Source of the DNA: SZUA-36 sp963801195
GTDB taxonomy: Bacteria; Pseudomonadota; Gammaproteobacteria; Xanthomonadales; SZUA-36
Reading direction: 5' to 3'
Length of the DNA stretch: 64,000 nucleotides
NCBI GenBank assembly: GCA_963801195.1
Contig: CAWDDX010000007.1
Span: 992,001 to 1,056,000 of the forward strand
Made by a program: the position numbers and the translations under genes
Notes under the pieces: generated by a model
The model's input: only the letters and a program-made list of their open reading frames with translations
Told to the model about the DNA's origin: nothing
The model's database searches: none
In this document: piece by piece, positions 51,323-60,346 of the stretch
How positions within the stretch are numbered: position 1 is the stretch's first letter
Layout: each line of letters opens with the position of its first letter

Positions 51323-53143
51323 ATGAAAAAAGTTATTTTTGTTCTGCTGTTTTTGCCGTGTTTTTCATCCATTGGTATGTGTGATTACCGGGATGAAATC
51401 AATGCGCTGACCGCGCGTGTGCAGGAACTCGCCGCTGGCGATAGTGGGTTGAGTGACTCCGGGCGGTTTGAAGAAATCGTCGGTTTGACCTATGACTACA
51501 CCATGCTCAGCTATCCTGAGTTTGCCACTTTCCTGGGTGACCCCCGTGGACAGGATCGCTGGTCGGATCAGTCGGAAGCCGCTACGCTCCAGCGCCAGAG
51601 CGATGTGCAGATGCTCGTGGCAGCCCTGGAAAATATCAATCGTGACGCGCTGACTCCCAGCGAGCAGGTGAATTACGACCTGTTATACGACGGCCAGAAG
51701 CTTGCAGTAGAAGGTCAGCAATTTCCGGCTGAAATGATGCCGGTCAACCAGATGGCCGGGGTGCAGCAGGATCTCGCTCAGATGATGGCGATTTCCCAGC
51801 CAAAAAATAGTGAAGATTATGCCAACATGATCGCGCGTCTGAACAAGACCCCGGAAGTGGTTGACCAGACCATTGCATGGATGCGCAAGGGTATGGCGGA
51901 AGGTATTACACCACCCGCGGTTACCTTGCGTGATGTTCCGCAGCAAATCCGCAACCAACTGGTGGATGAAGCCGATCAGAGCCCCTTGTTGGGTGCTTTC
52001 AAGCAATTTCCGGCGAGCGTCGATTCTTTGCAGCAGGCAACGCTGAGAAAACAGGCCCAGGCGGCATACAGTGAAAAGGTGGCGCCTGCTTTTGAGAAAC
52101 TGCTGGCATTCATCGAAAACGAGTATCTGCCGGCAGCACGTGAATCGATCGCCATGCGCGACCTGCCAAACGGTGAAGCCTGGTATGCCTATAACGTTAA
52201 ACAGAGAACGACGACCGACCTGACACCGGAGCAGATACACCAGATCGGTCTTGATGAGGTCAAACGTATCCGTGGTGAAATGGAAAACGTCATTGCGTCC
52301 AGTGGTTTCGAAGGTTCGTTTGAAGATTTTCTGGTGTTTCTGCGCACCGATCCTCAGTTTTATCATAAAAACAAGGAGGACCTGTTAAGTGAGTATCGGG
52401 ATATCGCCAAGCGTGCTGATCCCGAATTAATGAAATTGTTTGGTAAGTTGCCCAGGACGACTTACGGCGTGATTCCCGTTCCGTCTTATGCCGAGAAGTC
52501 ACAAACCACCGCTTACTATCTTCCGGGTTCGGTCAAGGCCGGCCGCCCGGGTAATTTCTTTGCCAATACCTATGCATTGGATACACGGCCGCGTTGGGAG
52601 ATGGAGGCCCTGACGCTGCATGAAGCCGTGCCCGGGCATCATCTTCAGCTTTCATTACAGGATGAACTGGAAAACGTGCCGTGGTTCCGGCGCGTGGGCA
52701 GTTACACCGCTTTTATCGAAGGCTGGGGACTTTATGCAGAAAGTCTTGGCGAGGAGATGGGTTTTTACCAGGACCCCTACTCAAAATTTGGACAATTGAC
52801 CTATGAGATGTGGCGCGCCATTCGCCTGGTGGTCGATACGGGTATGCACCAATTGGGCTGGACGCGTCAGCAGGCCATTGACTACTTTATGGCCAATGCC
52901 GGCAAGCAGGAGCACGACGTCGTCGTTGAAGTTGATCGATATATCGTCTGGCCCGGTCAGGCGCTCGCCTACAAGATCGGCGAATTGAAGATCAAGGAAT
53001 TGCGTGCCTACGCAAGCGATGAGTTGGGCGATGCATTTGATATCAGGGAATTTCACGATCAGGTCCTGGACCGTGGCGCACTGCCATTGAGCGTGCTGGA
53101 TGCCAATATCAGGGCTTGGGTCGCGAAGGCAAAAGCCGAATGA
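51323..53143 (+). CDS. DUF885 family putative zinc peptidase, secreted
   Basis: 606 residues with a signal peptide (MKKVIFVLLFLPCFSSIGMC). The metal-site motif LHEAVPGHHLQLSL (about 433-446) and EGWGLYAESLGEEMGF (about 472) match the paralogue at 24105-25931; both share the order GNFFANTYALDTRP-type segment, HExxxHH, EGW. Presumed periplasmic peptidase, activity unproven. It overlaps the adenosine deaminase gene by 4 nt. Confidence 0.88.
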   Translation: MKKVIFVLLFLPCFSSIGMCDYRDEINALTARVQELAAGDSGLSDSGRFEEIVGLTYDYTMLSYPEFATFLGDPRGQDRWSDQSEAATLQRQSDVQMLVAALENINRDALTPSEQVNYDLLYDGQKLAVEGQQFPAEMMPVNQMAGVQQDLAQMMAISQPKNSEDYANMIARLNKTPEVVDQTIAWMRKGMAEGITPPAVTLRDVPQQIRNQLVDEADQSPLLGAFKQFPASVDSLQQATLRKQAQAAYSEKVAPAFEKLLAFIENEYLPAARESIAMRDLPNGEAWYAYNVKQRTTTDLTPEQIHQIGLDEVKRIRGEMENVIASSGFEGSFEDFLVFLRTDPQFYHKNKEDLLSEYRDIAKRADPELMKLFGKLPRTTYGVIPVPSYAEKSQTTAYYLPGSVKAGRPGNFFANTYALDTRPRWEMEALTLHEAVPGHHLQLSLQDELENVPWFRRVGSYTAFIEGWGLYAESLGEEMGFYQDPYSKFGQLTYEMWRAIRLVVDTGMHQLGWTRQQAIDYFMANAGKQEHDVVVEVDRYIVWPGQALAYKIGELKIKELRAYASDELGDAFDIREFHDQVLDRGALPLSVLDANIRAWVAKAKAE

Positions 53144-54150
53144 TCGATCGTAAATTGCCGCTGGTTGAATTGCACCGTCATCTCGACGGCAGCATACGCC
53201 TTCAAACCATTCTCGAACTCGCCGATCAGCACGGTATCGACCTGCCGGCACGGACCATTGCCGGTCTTGCGCCATATGTACACATCGACAAATCAGCACC
53301 GGGCCTGATGGCGTTTCTCGACCGTTTCGAGCACATGACGGCGGTACTGGTCGACGCGGACGCCTGCCGGCGCGTTGCCTATGAAAACGTCGAAGACGCC
53401 CGGGCCGAGGGTATCGATTATATCGAACTGCGCTACAGTCCCTGGTTCATGGCGATGTCGCACGGCATGGACCCGCACGAGGTCATGGAGGCCTGCGCGG
53501 ATGGCGTTCGTGCAGCCGAACGCGATACCGGTGTGCACGCCAATATCATCGGCATCCTAAGCCGGACCTTTGGTGTCGAGGCCTGTATGAAAGAGCTGGA
53601 CGCGATACTCGCACACCGCGATCACATCGTAGCGGTGGACCTCGCCGGTGATGAATTCCGCTTTCCGGCCCATTTGTTCAAATCTCATTTCAAACGCGTC
53701 CGCGACGCCGGTTTGCATGTCACCATCCATGCCGGTGAAGCCGACGGCCCGCAAAGCGTGTGGTCGGCTATCCGCGACCTGGGTGCAGAGCGTATCGGTC
53801 ACGGCTTCCGATCCATCGAGGACCCGGCCCTGGTGGACTACCTGGTGGAGCGGGGGATCGGCCTCGAAGTCTGTCCGACTTCAAACTTGCACACCAGCAC
53901 CGTTGAAAACTATGCCGTTCACCCGATCAGGCTTCTGGCCGAACGCGGTGTCAGATTCTGTCTGAATACCGATGACCCCGGAATCAGTGCGATCGATATT
54001 TCTCACGAGTACCTCGTCGCCGCACCGGCGACGGGTCTCACGCGCGAGCAGGTACAACAATCGCAGCGCGTCGGCCTGGAAATGGCTTTTTTAAGTGAGC
54101 AGGAAAAAAAGAATCTACAATCGAAAGTCACCGAGGGCAGTGCGCTGTAA
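53140..54150 (+). CDS. add: Adenosine deaminase
   Basis: 336 residues. Zinc ligands in VELHRHLDGSIR (about 8-19) and TIHAGEADGP (about 204-213), with the catalytic His in RIGHGFRS (about 229) and Asp pair in LNTDDPGIS (about 285-293), identify the ADA/adenine deaminase family. It deaminates adenosine (possibly adenine) in the cytosol. The ATG at 53140 overlaps the previous gene's stop by ATGA and gives the family N-terminus MIDRKLPLVELH. Its 3' end overlaps the convergent PhyH gene by 36 nt. Confidence 0.93.
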   Translation: MIDRKLPLVELHRHLDGSIRLQTILELADQHGIDLPARTIAGLAPYVHIDKSAPGLMAFLDRFEHMTAVLVDADACRRVAYENVEDARAEGIDYIELRYSPWFMAMSHGMDPHEVMEACADGVRAAERDTGVHANIIGILSRTFGVEACMKELDAILAHRDHIVAVDLAGDEFRFPAHLFKSHFKRVRDAGLHVTIHAGEADGPQSVWSAIRDLGAERIGHGFRSIEDPALVDYLVERGIGLEVCPTSNLHTSTVENYAVHPIRLLAERGVRFCLNTDDPGISAIDISHEYLVAAPATGLTREQVQQSQRVGLEMAFLSEQEKKNLQSKVTEGSAL

Positions 54151-54954
54151 CCAGTTTTTACCCGACCACGCGGAACTTGACTCGGCCACGTGAAGGGTAA
54201 ACGCATGCCGCGAGCGCTCCGAGCGGTTTTGTGAACTGCAGTGGGGCATGTGGTCATGAAAAATGACCAGGCTGCCCGCCCGGACTTCAAGCGCAACAGC
54301 TTCCTCGATGGATGGCCACGGCGTCCTGTCCAGAGGGGTGATCTCACCTTTGCGCGTTTGCCAGTCGACCTGGTAGGTCTCCCGCAGCGGTGAAAGGTGA
54401 CCACCGGGTTGCACCCACAAACAACCGTTGTCCCGGTTGGCATCCTCGACGGCCACCCAGATACCCGTTACCGTTTTGGGTTCGGTGATCAGGTAGCTGC
54501 CGTCCTGGTGCCAGCGTACTTCACCGCCGATATGGGGCTGCTTGAAAATATACATGGTCTGCCACAGCAAGGGGTTGTGATATCCGATATCACGCAGTAC
54601 CCGGCCAAACACGGCCTGCCGGCAAAAAGCTCCAAATGCCGGGTTCAGATCGTGCATGGCGTGGCCGATCTTGTTAATGGCAAGGCGTGCGGGTTTCAGC
54701 AGTTCGCCGGCCGGGCCGACTGCGCCTTCCTCGAGAAAACAGTTGATATTTTGCGCGGAGTCAAAAAAATAGTCGTCGCGTCCCCTGTCCCGGTCCGAGG
54801 TGGTAAAGACAGCGCGGTTACGGGAGATATCGAAACCGTCAACAATCCGGAGCGCAGCGTTTTTAAGCGCTTCAATCTCAACCGGCGCAATCGCATCCTC
54901 GAGCACCAGGTAACCGGCCTCATGGTATTGCCTGATCTGATTGGCGCTCAACAT
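54115..54954 (-). CDS. Phytanoyl-CoA dioxygenase (PhyH) family protein
   Basis: 279 residues, Fe(II)/2-oxoglutarate oxygenase. Metal ligands are His and Asp in VRWHQDGSYLI (about 146-156) and a distal His in DHMPHCSSQNRSERSRHAF (about 235-253), where Arg would bind 2-oxoglutarate. Substrate unknown; members hydroxylate fatty acyl chains and other small molecules. It is convergent with adenosine deaminase, with which it overlaps by 36 bp. Confidence 0.9.
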   Translation of the reverse strand: MLSANQIRQYHEAGYLVLEDAIAPVEIEALKNAALRIVDGFDISRNRAVFTTSDRDRGRDDYFFDSAQNINCFLEEGAVGPAGELLKPARLAINKIGHAMHDLNPAFGAFCRQAVFGRVLRDIGYHNPLLWQTMYIFKQPHIGGEVRWHQDGSYLITEPKTVTGIWVAVEDANRDNGCLWVQPGGHLSPLRETYQVDWQTRKGEITPLDRTPWPSIEEAVALEVRAGSLVIFHDHMPHCSSQNRSERSRHAFTLHVAESSSAWSGKNWLQRTALGDFRL

Positions 54955-55122
54955 GATGTCTTTCTTCCCCGGGACGTGTAAGTCGCTACGTACCGCTGGC
55001 TGCCGCCGAGAAGGCTCCCCGATCGTTGGGTATGAAATCGGTTTTGGGCTTTCACAGGCAGTTCACACGCAATGATGATGTGAACCGCTTCGGTCGCACG
55101 CACGATAAATACCGTATGCGAC

Positions 55123-55986
55123 TCAGGCCTTGAGGTAATGGTTGAAGAAATTGACGGTTCTTTGCCACGACAATTTGGCGGCCTTTTCATCATAGCGCGC
55201 CTGGCTGGTGTCATTGTGGAAGCCGTGACCGGTACCCGGGTACATGTTCAGGCTATACGCGATTTTATGGGCATCCAGGGCCAGGCGGAATTCCGGGATC
55301 ATCGCGTTGACCCGTTCGTCTTCACCGGCGTAGTGCATCATGAGCGGGACCGACACCCTGGCAGTTTGATCGGCGTTGAGCGCACGGCCATAATAGGAAA
55401 CGCTCGCATCGGTGTGAGCTTCCGCAGCGGCGCATTGCAACGAGACACCGCCACCGTAGCAAAAACCGACCGAACCGGTTTTGCCGTTGCAATCGTCGCG
55501 TGCCTTCAGATAATCGACACCTTTGATAACATCCGCGGTAATGGTTGGAGTATCCGCATCGCGGAACTTGTCCCGCGCCGCCTCCTGATCCTCGGGTGCA
55601 CCGCCTACGAAGCTGAGTCCATCGGGTGCGACCGCGATATAACCCTCGAGTGCGGCGCGCCGGGCGACGTCTTCGATATGGGCGTTGAGTCCGCGGTTTT
55701 CGTGTACAACGAGGATGCCCGGCAGCGCCTGGCTTGCATTGGCGGGCTTCGCAAAGTACGCATTGACAGGGCCCCAGGTGCCTTCATAGCTGACGTAGCC
55801 CTGCTGCAAACGTTCATCATCCGGTTTGACCTGCTGACCCAGGGCATAGTTGGGTTCTACGAGCGCCAGCACCGCATTGGCCATGGCCGCGCCACCGGTA
55901 ATGGCGACGAGTTTTTTAAGGAAGGCACGTCTTGGCATATCGCCGTGAATGTACTCGTTGTATAGCGCGGTGACCTTGGGGTCCAT
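55123..55986 (-). CDS. Dienelactone hydrolase family protein, Tat-exported
   Basis: 287 residues. After a short N-terminal segment comes a Tat-type motif MPRRAFLKKLVAITGGAAM (about 17-35), then an alpha/beta hydrolase with nucleophile Cys in GFCYGGG (about 160), Asp in YAGEDERVNA (about 212) and His in GTGHGFHND (about 245). This Cys triad is that of dienelactone hydrolases; the exported members act on unknown esters or lactones. ATG at 55986 has GAGG 7 nt upstream; the longer frame from 56058 does not. Confidence 0.9.
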   Translation of the reverse strand: MDPKVTALYNEYIHGDMPRRAFLKKLVAITGGAAMANAVLALVEPNYALGQQVKPDDERLQQGYVSYEGTWGPVNAYFAKPANASQALPGILVVHENRGLNAHIEDVARRAALEGYIAVAPDGLSFVGGAPEDQEAARDKFRDADTPTITADVIKGVDYLKARDDCNGKTGSVGFCYGGGVSLQCAAAEAHTDASVSYYGRALNADQTARVSVPLMMHYAGEDERVNAMIPEFRLALDAHKIAYSLNMYPGTGHGFHNDTSQARYDEKAAKLSWQRTVNFFNHYLKA

Positions 55987-56279
55987 AATCAACCTCGATA
56001 AATATAGGGTTAGATAGTTTTGTAAATTTCTTTTAATGCAAAATCCAGTATAAGACAAGTTTTACCAAAGACTGCCGCGGCGACATTCACTTACCGCAAA
56101 GACTGGTTTTCGACCCTCTAGGGGTTGAAGTATGGTATAAAGCGACAGTTATAAATCGTTTGGGGCCAAATCGCCGGTTTATCACCTTTGGCGCCGATAT
56201 CCCGTCTTGACGGGCCCTGAATTTTGAACGCCGGATTGTCATGGGTCCGGTAATAACATCAAGAATAGAGGGCACATCG

Positions 56280-58607
56280 ATGAGAACAAATAAAGTTCAA
56301 GCTAATTCTAGAAATAAATTATATCTATCTGTTATAGCCGGTATTATATCTCTTTCACTCACGAACTCAATATATGCACAGCAAGAAGAGGCATACTCCG
56401 AGGGCGTTCTGGAAGAAGTGATTGTTACGGCGACCAAGCGTGCGGAAAGCATACAGGACGTGCCGTTATCCATTGCCACGGTTTCAGGTGAGGCCTTACA
56501 GGCGATGTTCGCCGGTGGTGAGGATGTCCTTGCCCTCGCGGGCCGCGTGCCTGGCCTGTATGCCGAATCATCAAACGGCCGTTCAGCACCTCGTTTTTAC
56601 TTGCGTGGTCTGGGTAATATCGATTTTGACCTGGCAGCATCACAGCCGGTGTCCGTCATCATGGATGACGTGGTCATGGAAAACGTCGTACTCAAAAGCT
56701 TCCCGATCTTCGACATGGAACAGATTGAAGTTATCCGCGGTCCACAGGGCACCTTGTTCGGCCGCAACACGACCGCCGGTATCATCAAGTTTGACAGTCG
56801 TCGCCCCGAACATGAAAACAGCGGTTATGTCTCGGGTTCCTACGGCACCTACGGGACCGCCAATGTCGAATCCGCATTTGGCGGCAGCTTGATCCCGGAT
56901 GTGCTGGCGGGCAGGATTTCTGTGCTGTACCGGACCCGTGACAACTGGATCGATAACGGCTTCACGCAGGAAAAGGACGCGATGGGTGAATACTCTGAAA
57001 TGGCCGGTCGCGTGCAATTGATGTGGACGCCCAGCGAAAACTTCACCGCCCTGTTTCTGGCCCAGGCGCGTGACATGGAAGGCACCTCATCGATATTCAG
57101 GGCCAATGTGTTCAATACCGGCAGCAACAAGCTGAACCAGAACTACCGCCGCGACACGGTATGGTACGACGATGGTGACAACAACCCGCAGGCCTATGAC
57201 GGTTCGGGTTACACCCTGAACCTGGAGTGGGGCCTCGATGCCACCACGCTGACATCCATTACCTCATACCAGGAAGGCAATGGCTACAGTCGCGGCGACA
57301 TCGATGCCGGTGTAGTCGATTTCAGCGGAACGGCAACGGTTCCACCGGGCATTACCTTCGATCCGGCAGCGCCTGTTTTCGGCGTTCCGACACTGACTTT
57401 CCCGGGGACAATCACGGTGCCTTCCGTGACCCAGGACGGCGCGGATACCGATCAGTTTACCCAGGAATTGCGGATCGCGAGCGATACCGACGGGGCTTTC
57501 AGCTGGCAGGCCGGACTTTTCTACTTTGACAGCTCGCTGAAGGTTGAGACAGATTCATTTGCTTCATTCGGTTTTGACGGTTCCCAGCAAAACACAATTG
57601 TCAAACACCACAACGAGGCTTGGGCGGTGTTTGGCCAGGGTGCATATGATGTCAGCGACCAGTTCACACTGAGCGCCGGTGTCCGCTATACCGATGACCA
57701 ACGGGATTTCAAGGTTTTGCAATACGGGGGGCTTTGGGTTGATCTTGGTCTTCCACCGGTTACGCCGATCGATGTATCCGCGGATAATGTCAGCTGGGAT
57801 GTGACCGCCGACTACGCGATCAATGACAATTCAAATATTTACGGCAGGATCGCCACCGGTTTCAGGGCGCAGTCCATCCAGGGTCGTGACGTGGCGTTCC
57901 TCGAGTATCCAACAGTTGCAGATCCGGAAACCATCCTGTCCTACGAAATCGGCTACAAGGCCGACCTGGTGGAAAATACCCTGCGCGTGAACGCCAGCGT
58001 CTTCCACTACACCGTTGATGATATGCAATTGTCCATCATCGGCGGCGCCTCTAACAGCAACCAGGTTATCAATGCCAAGAAGGGTGTAGCGACCGGTTTT
58101 GAAGTCGATATGCAATGGCTGGTCACCGACAATATCATGGCGACCTTCGGTGCCGCTTATAATAATACCGAAATCAAGGACAAGGGTTTGAGCGTGGTGC
58201 CATGCGGCTCCACACTGTGCGAAGCCTGGCAGCACCGGGATGAAAACGGACAGGTCTCCATCGATGGAAATCCGTTCCCGAGGACACCCGAGACCAACTA
58301 TACCCTGACACTACGTTACGGTTTGCCCTTTGGCGATGACGGCGAGTTCTTCGTCTTCACCGATTGGGTCTATTACGGCGAAATCCTGATGCCCTTGTAC
58401 TACACCCCTGAATTTGTGACAGATAACCAGTTTGAGGGCGGTCTGAAAGTCGGCTACCGGAATACCCGTGACAACTGGGAAGTGGCCTTGTTCGGACGTA
58501 ACATCACTGATGAAGACAATGTCAAAGGGTTCGTGGACTTCAGCAATAATACCGGCTTTGTCAATGAGCCGGCCATCTGGGGTATAGAAGCCAACTATTT
58601 CTTCTAA
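56280..58607 (+). CDS. TonB-dependent receptor
   Basis: 775 residues. Signal peptide (core LYLSVIAGIISLSL, cut near IYA-QQ), a TonB box-like EEVIVTATKR (about 45-54), the plug domain with QDVPLSIATVSGEAL and IEVIRGPQGTLFGRNTTAG (about 140-158), then a 22-strand barrel ending in aromatic NYFF, the BAM recognition end. It imports an unknown ligand; the family type is that of sugar- or polyphenol-associated receptors lacking an N-terminal signalling extension. GAGGG lies 8 nt before the ATG. Terminator follows. Confidence 0.94.
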   Translation: MRTNKVQANSRNKLYLSVIAGIISLSLTNSIYAQQEEAYSEGVLEEVIVTATKRAESIQDVPLSIATVSGEALQAMFAGGEDVLALAGRVPGLYAESSNGRSAPRFYLRGLGNIDFDLAASQPVSVIMDDVVMENVVLKSFPIFDMEQIEVIRGPQGTLFGRNTTAGIIKFDSRRPEHENSGYVSGSYGTYGTANVESAFGGSLIPDVLAGRISVLYRTRDNWIDNGFTQEKDAMGEYSEMAGRVQLMWTPSENFTALFLAQARDMEGTSSIFRANVFNTGSNKLNQNYRRDTVWYDDGDNNPQAYDGSGYTLNLEWGLDATTLTSITSYQEGNGYSRGDIDAGVVDFSGTATVPPGITFDPAAPVFGVPTLTFPGTITVPSVTQDGADTDQFTQELRIASDTDGAFSWQAGLFYFDSSLKVETDSFASFGFDGSQQNTIVKHHNEAWAVFGQGAYDVSDQFTLSAGVRYTDDQRDFKVLQYGGLWVDLGLPPVTPIDVSADNVSWDVTADYAINDNSNIYGRIATGFRAQSIQGRDVAFLEYPTVADPETILSYEIGYKADLVENTLRVNASVFHYTVDDMQLSIIGGASNSNQVINAKKGVATGFEVDMQWLVTDNIMATFGAAYNNTEIKDKGLSVVPCGSTLCEAWQHRDENGQVSIDGNPFPRTPETNYTLTLRYGLPFGDDGEFFVFTDWVYYGEILMPLYYTPEFVTDNQFEGGLKVGYRNTRDNWEVALFGRNITDEDNVKGFVDFSNNTGFVNEPAIWGIEANYFF

Positions 58608-58649
58608 GCACCACTTGCAATCGAAAAACGCTCATCCATTGAGCAATTC

Positions 58650-58678
58650 AAAAGCCCGGCACCACGCCGGGCTTTTTT
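58650..58678 (+). terminator. Rho-independent terminator of the TonB receptor gene
   Basis: AAAGCCCGGC/GCCGGGCTTT, 10-bp stem, 5-nt loop, six T; 43 nt after the stop. Confidence 0.95.
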
Positions 58679-58681
58679 GTT

Positions 58682-58705
58682 CGTCCGCCTTGGTGAAATA
58701 TTCGG
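58682..58705. repeat. Solitary terminal repeat of family 2
   Basis: CGTCCGCCTTGGTGAAATAT plus TCGGG is the complement of the left end of family 2 copy A and nearly that of copy B, but no body of the element follows. It sits within 10 bp of the left edge of the IS110 element. Confidence 0.65.
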
Positions 58706-58762
58706 GTTGATATGTTTTGACCTGTCAATAAGTTGATTCAATTCATCTTGTTTCTCAAGCAC

Positions 58763-58980
58763 GTTGAGTCAGGACATGGTCAGGCAGTTTGCGATGGTGG
58801 ATTATGCTGATATGCGTGGATTGGCTACCACTGGACTTCACTGCATCGCGGAGCTGGCCTTTCTCTAGTAGCAGGGATCATCGACCGGGAATGCCCCATG
58901 AGGGGATTATCCGGTTGGCCGATGCCGGTATAACCCGAACAAGGGTTCTCCACACCGGCCCGACCATGCCCTGACTCAAC
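58763..58980 (-). ncRNA. Candidate IS110 guide RNA (bridge/seek RNA) region
   Basis: Non-coding end of the IS. Outer arms gttgagtcaggacatggtc (58763-58781) and the complement of gttgagtcagggcatggtc (58962-58980) pair at 18 of 19 positions. Inside are GCCGGT..AACCC-gaacaa-GGGTT..ACCGGC (58924-58959) and CCGG..CCCC-atga-GGGG..CCGG (58885-58914). IS110-type transposases use an element-encoded structured RNA to choose targets; location and structure fit, the exact RNA is inferred. Confidence 0.45.
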
Positions 58981-59035
58981 CTACCTGTTTCCTCCTTTTC
59001 ATCTTTGTACCCATAGTCTTTCTTACAAGTCCGGC

Positions 59036-60241
59036 TTATTGCGAAACCTGCTGTACCTGTGGCATCTCGTGACAGGCGATATCCCAGATAAAGCCGGTCA
59101 GTTCCCGCGCAACCGCCACGGTCGTCTGCTTGGTGTTCTTACCTGCCCGCAGCAAGTGCTGGTAGCGACCGCACAGCCGCTTCTGGGCTCTCCAGGCAAT
59201 CACCTTGGCCTCATCGGAAGCACCTTTGGCTTTGCGCTTGAGGTGTGCCGTCTGCCGTGCCGGGAAGCGGTAACTCCAGGCGGACTCTACCAGCATCCTG
59301 CGGGCATGACTGTTGCCCGTCCTGGTAATCGCCCCTTGTCGTCGACGTCCACCGGTGCTGTGCTCACTCGGTACCAGACCAAGGAAAGCCATCAGCTGCC
59401 GGGGTGAGTCAAAGCGGCTGATATCACCCAGCTCCGCCAGCAACACCATCGCCGCCAGCTTGTCGATACCGCGCAGCGCAACCATTGATTCAACCACCGG
59501 TGCCAATGACCACTGCGGTAGTACCCGCATCATTTGTGCGGTCATATCAGCAACCCGCTGACTCGCCACTTTGACCGCTTCGATATATTCCTGCAACACC
59601 ACCTGTTGCCAATCATGGGGGAACTTAAGTGACTCCAGCCAGTTGCAATGGCTCTGGGTCCAGCGTGTTCTGTTGGATGGCCAGGCATGACCATGGCGCA
59701 ACACATAGGCATTGAGTTGCTGGCGCGCCTTGCGCTCCTGACCCTTAAAGTCATCACGGGTGCGGGTCAGATCACGCATCGCCTCCTGCTCTTCATCCGG
59801 TACCCACACCGCCGTCAGATCTCCACTGCGCAAAAACCGTGATAACTTCACCGCATCAAGCCGGTCTGTCTTGATACGTTCACCCGGCTTTTTGGGAATC
59901 AACGAAGGGGCTACCACCAGACAGTCATGGCCCAACGCCAGAATCTGACGATACAACACATAACCACAGGGACCGGCTTCATAGCAAAATTGCAGGATCT
60001 CACCGCTGAACTCCTGGCTCAAGCGTTCAATCAACCTGGCTACTTTGTTCGGCTTGTTGGCAATCTCGCCTCTGAATTCCGGCTCCTCCCTACCTGCCCG
60101 GGCCACCGCTACCGCGATAGTCTCCTTGTGAACATCCAGCCCGATATAAGCTGGATATCTGATAAGGTCCTCTGCCTGCCTAATGGCGCCGATTGCTGTT
60201 ACCGTTTCAAATCGGGCTTCTTCTGCGTTAAACTCTTTCAT
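59036..60241 (-). CDS. IS110 family transposase
   Basis: 401 residues, intact. N-terminal DEDD RuvC-like domain: YIGLDVHKETIAVAV (about 32-46), CYEAGPCGY (about 85-93) and KTDRLDAVKLSRFL (about 123-136). C-terminal Tnp_20 domain with LRGIDKLAAMVLLAELGD (about 258-275) and LMAFLGLVPSEHST...TGNSHARRMLVE, containing the catalytic Ser region. AGGAGG lies 7 nt upstream of the ATG. It cuts and joins DNA with an element-encoded guide RNA. Confidence 0.96.
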   Translation of the reverse strand: MKEFNAEEARFETVTAIGAIRQAEDLIRYPAYIGLDVHKETIAVAVARAGREEPEFRGEIANKPNKVARLIERLSQEFSGEILQFCYEAGPCGYVLYRQILALGHDCLVVAPSLIPKKPGERIKTDRLDAVKLSRFLRSGDLTAVWVPDEEQEAMRDLTRTRDDFKGQERKARQQLNAYVLRHGHAWPSNRTRWTQSHCNWLESLKFPHDWQQVVLQEYIEAVKVASQRVADMTAQMMRVLPQWSLAPVVESMVALRGIDKLAAMVLLAELGDISRFDSPRQLMAFLGLVPSEHSTGGRRRQGAITRTGNSHARRMLVESAWSYRFPARQTAHLKRKAKGASDEAKVIAWRAQKRLCGRYQHLLRAGKNTKQTTVAVARELTGFIWDIACHEMPQVQQVSQ

Positions 60242-60346
60242 GACCTGTCCTCCTCAATTCTGGCTCTGAGCCTATGGTTAACCAAACCTCTAGCTTAATC
60301 CACGCGGCTTGAGGTTGGGCAGGTCAAATCATTATGTCTAGCCGGC

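Larger units (their letters stand above)
58712..60332 (-). mobile_element. IS110-family insertion sequence (IS1111-like organisation)
   Basis: About 1.6 kb: a full transposase gene with about 90 bp upstream and about 320 bp of non-coding DNA downstream of it. TTTGACCTG at 58716-58724 and CAGGTCAAA at 60320-60328 form a 9-bp subterminal inverted repeat near both edges. A long non-coding end behind the transposase gene and short subterminal repeats fit the IS1111 branch. Exact ends are not defined because this family makes no target duplication. Confidence 0.6.
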
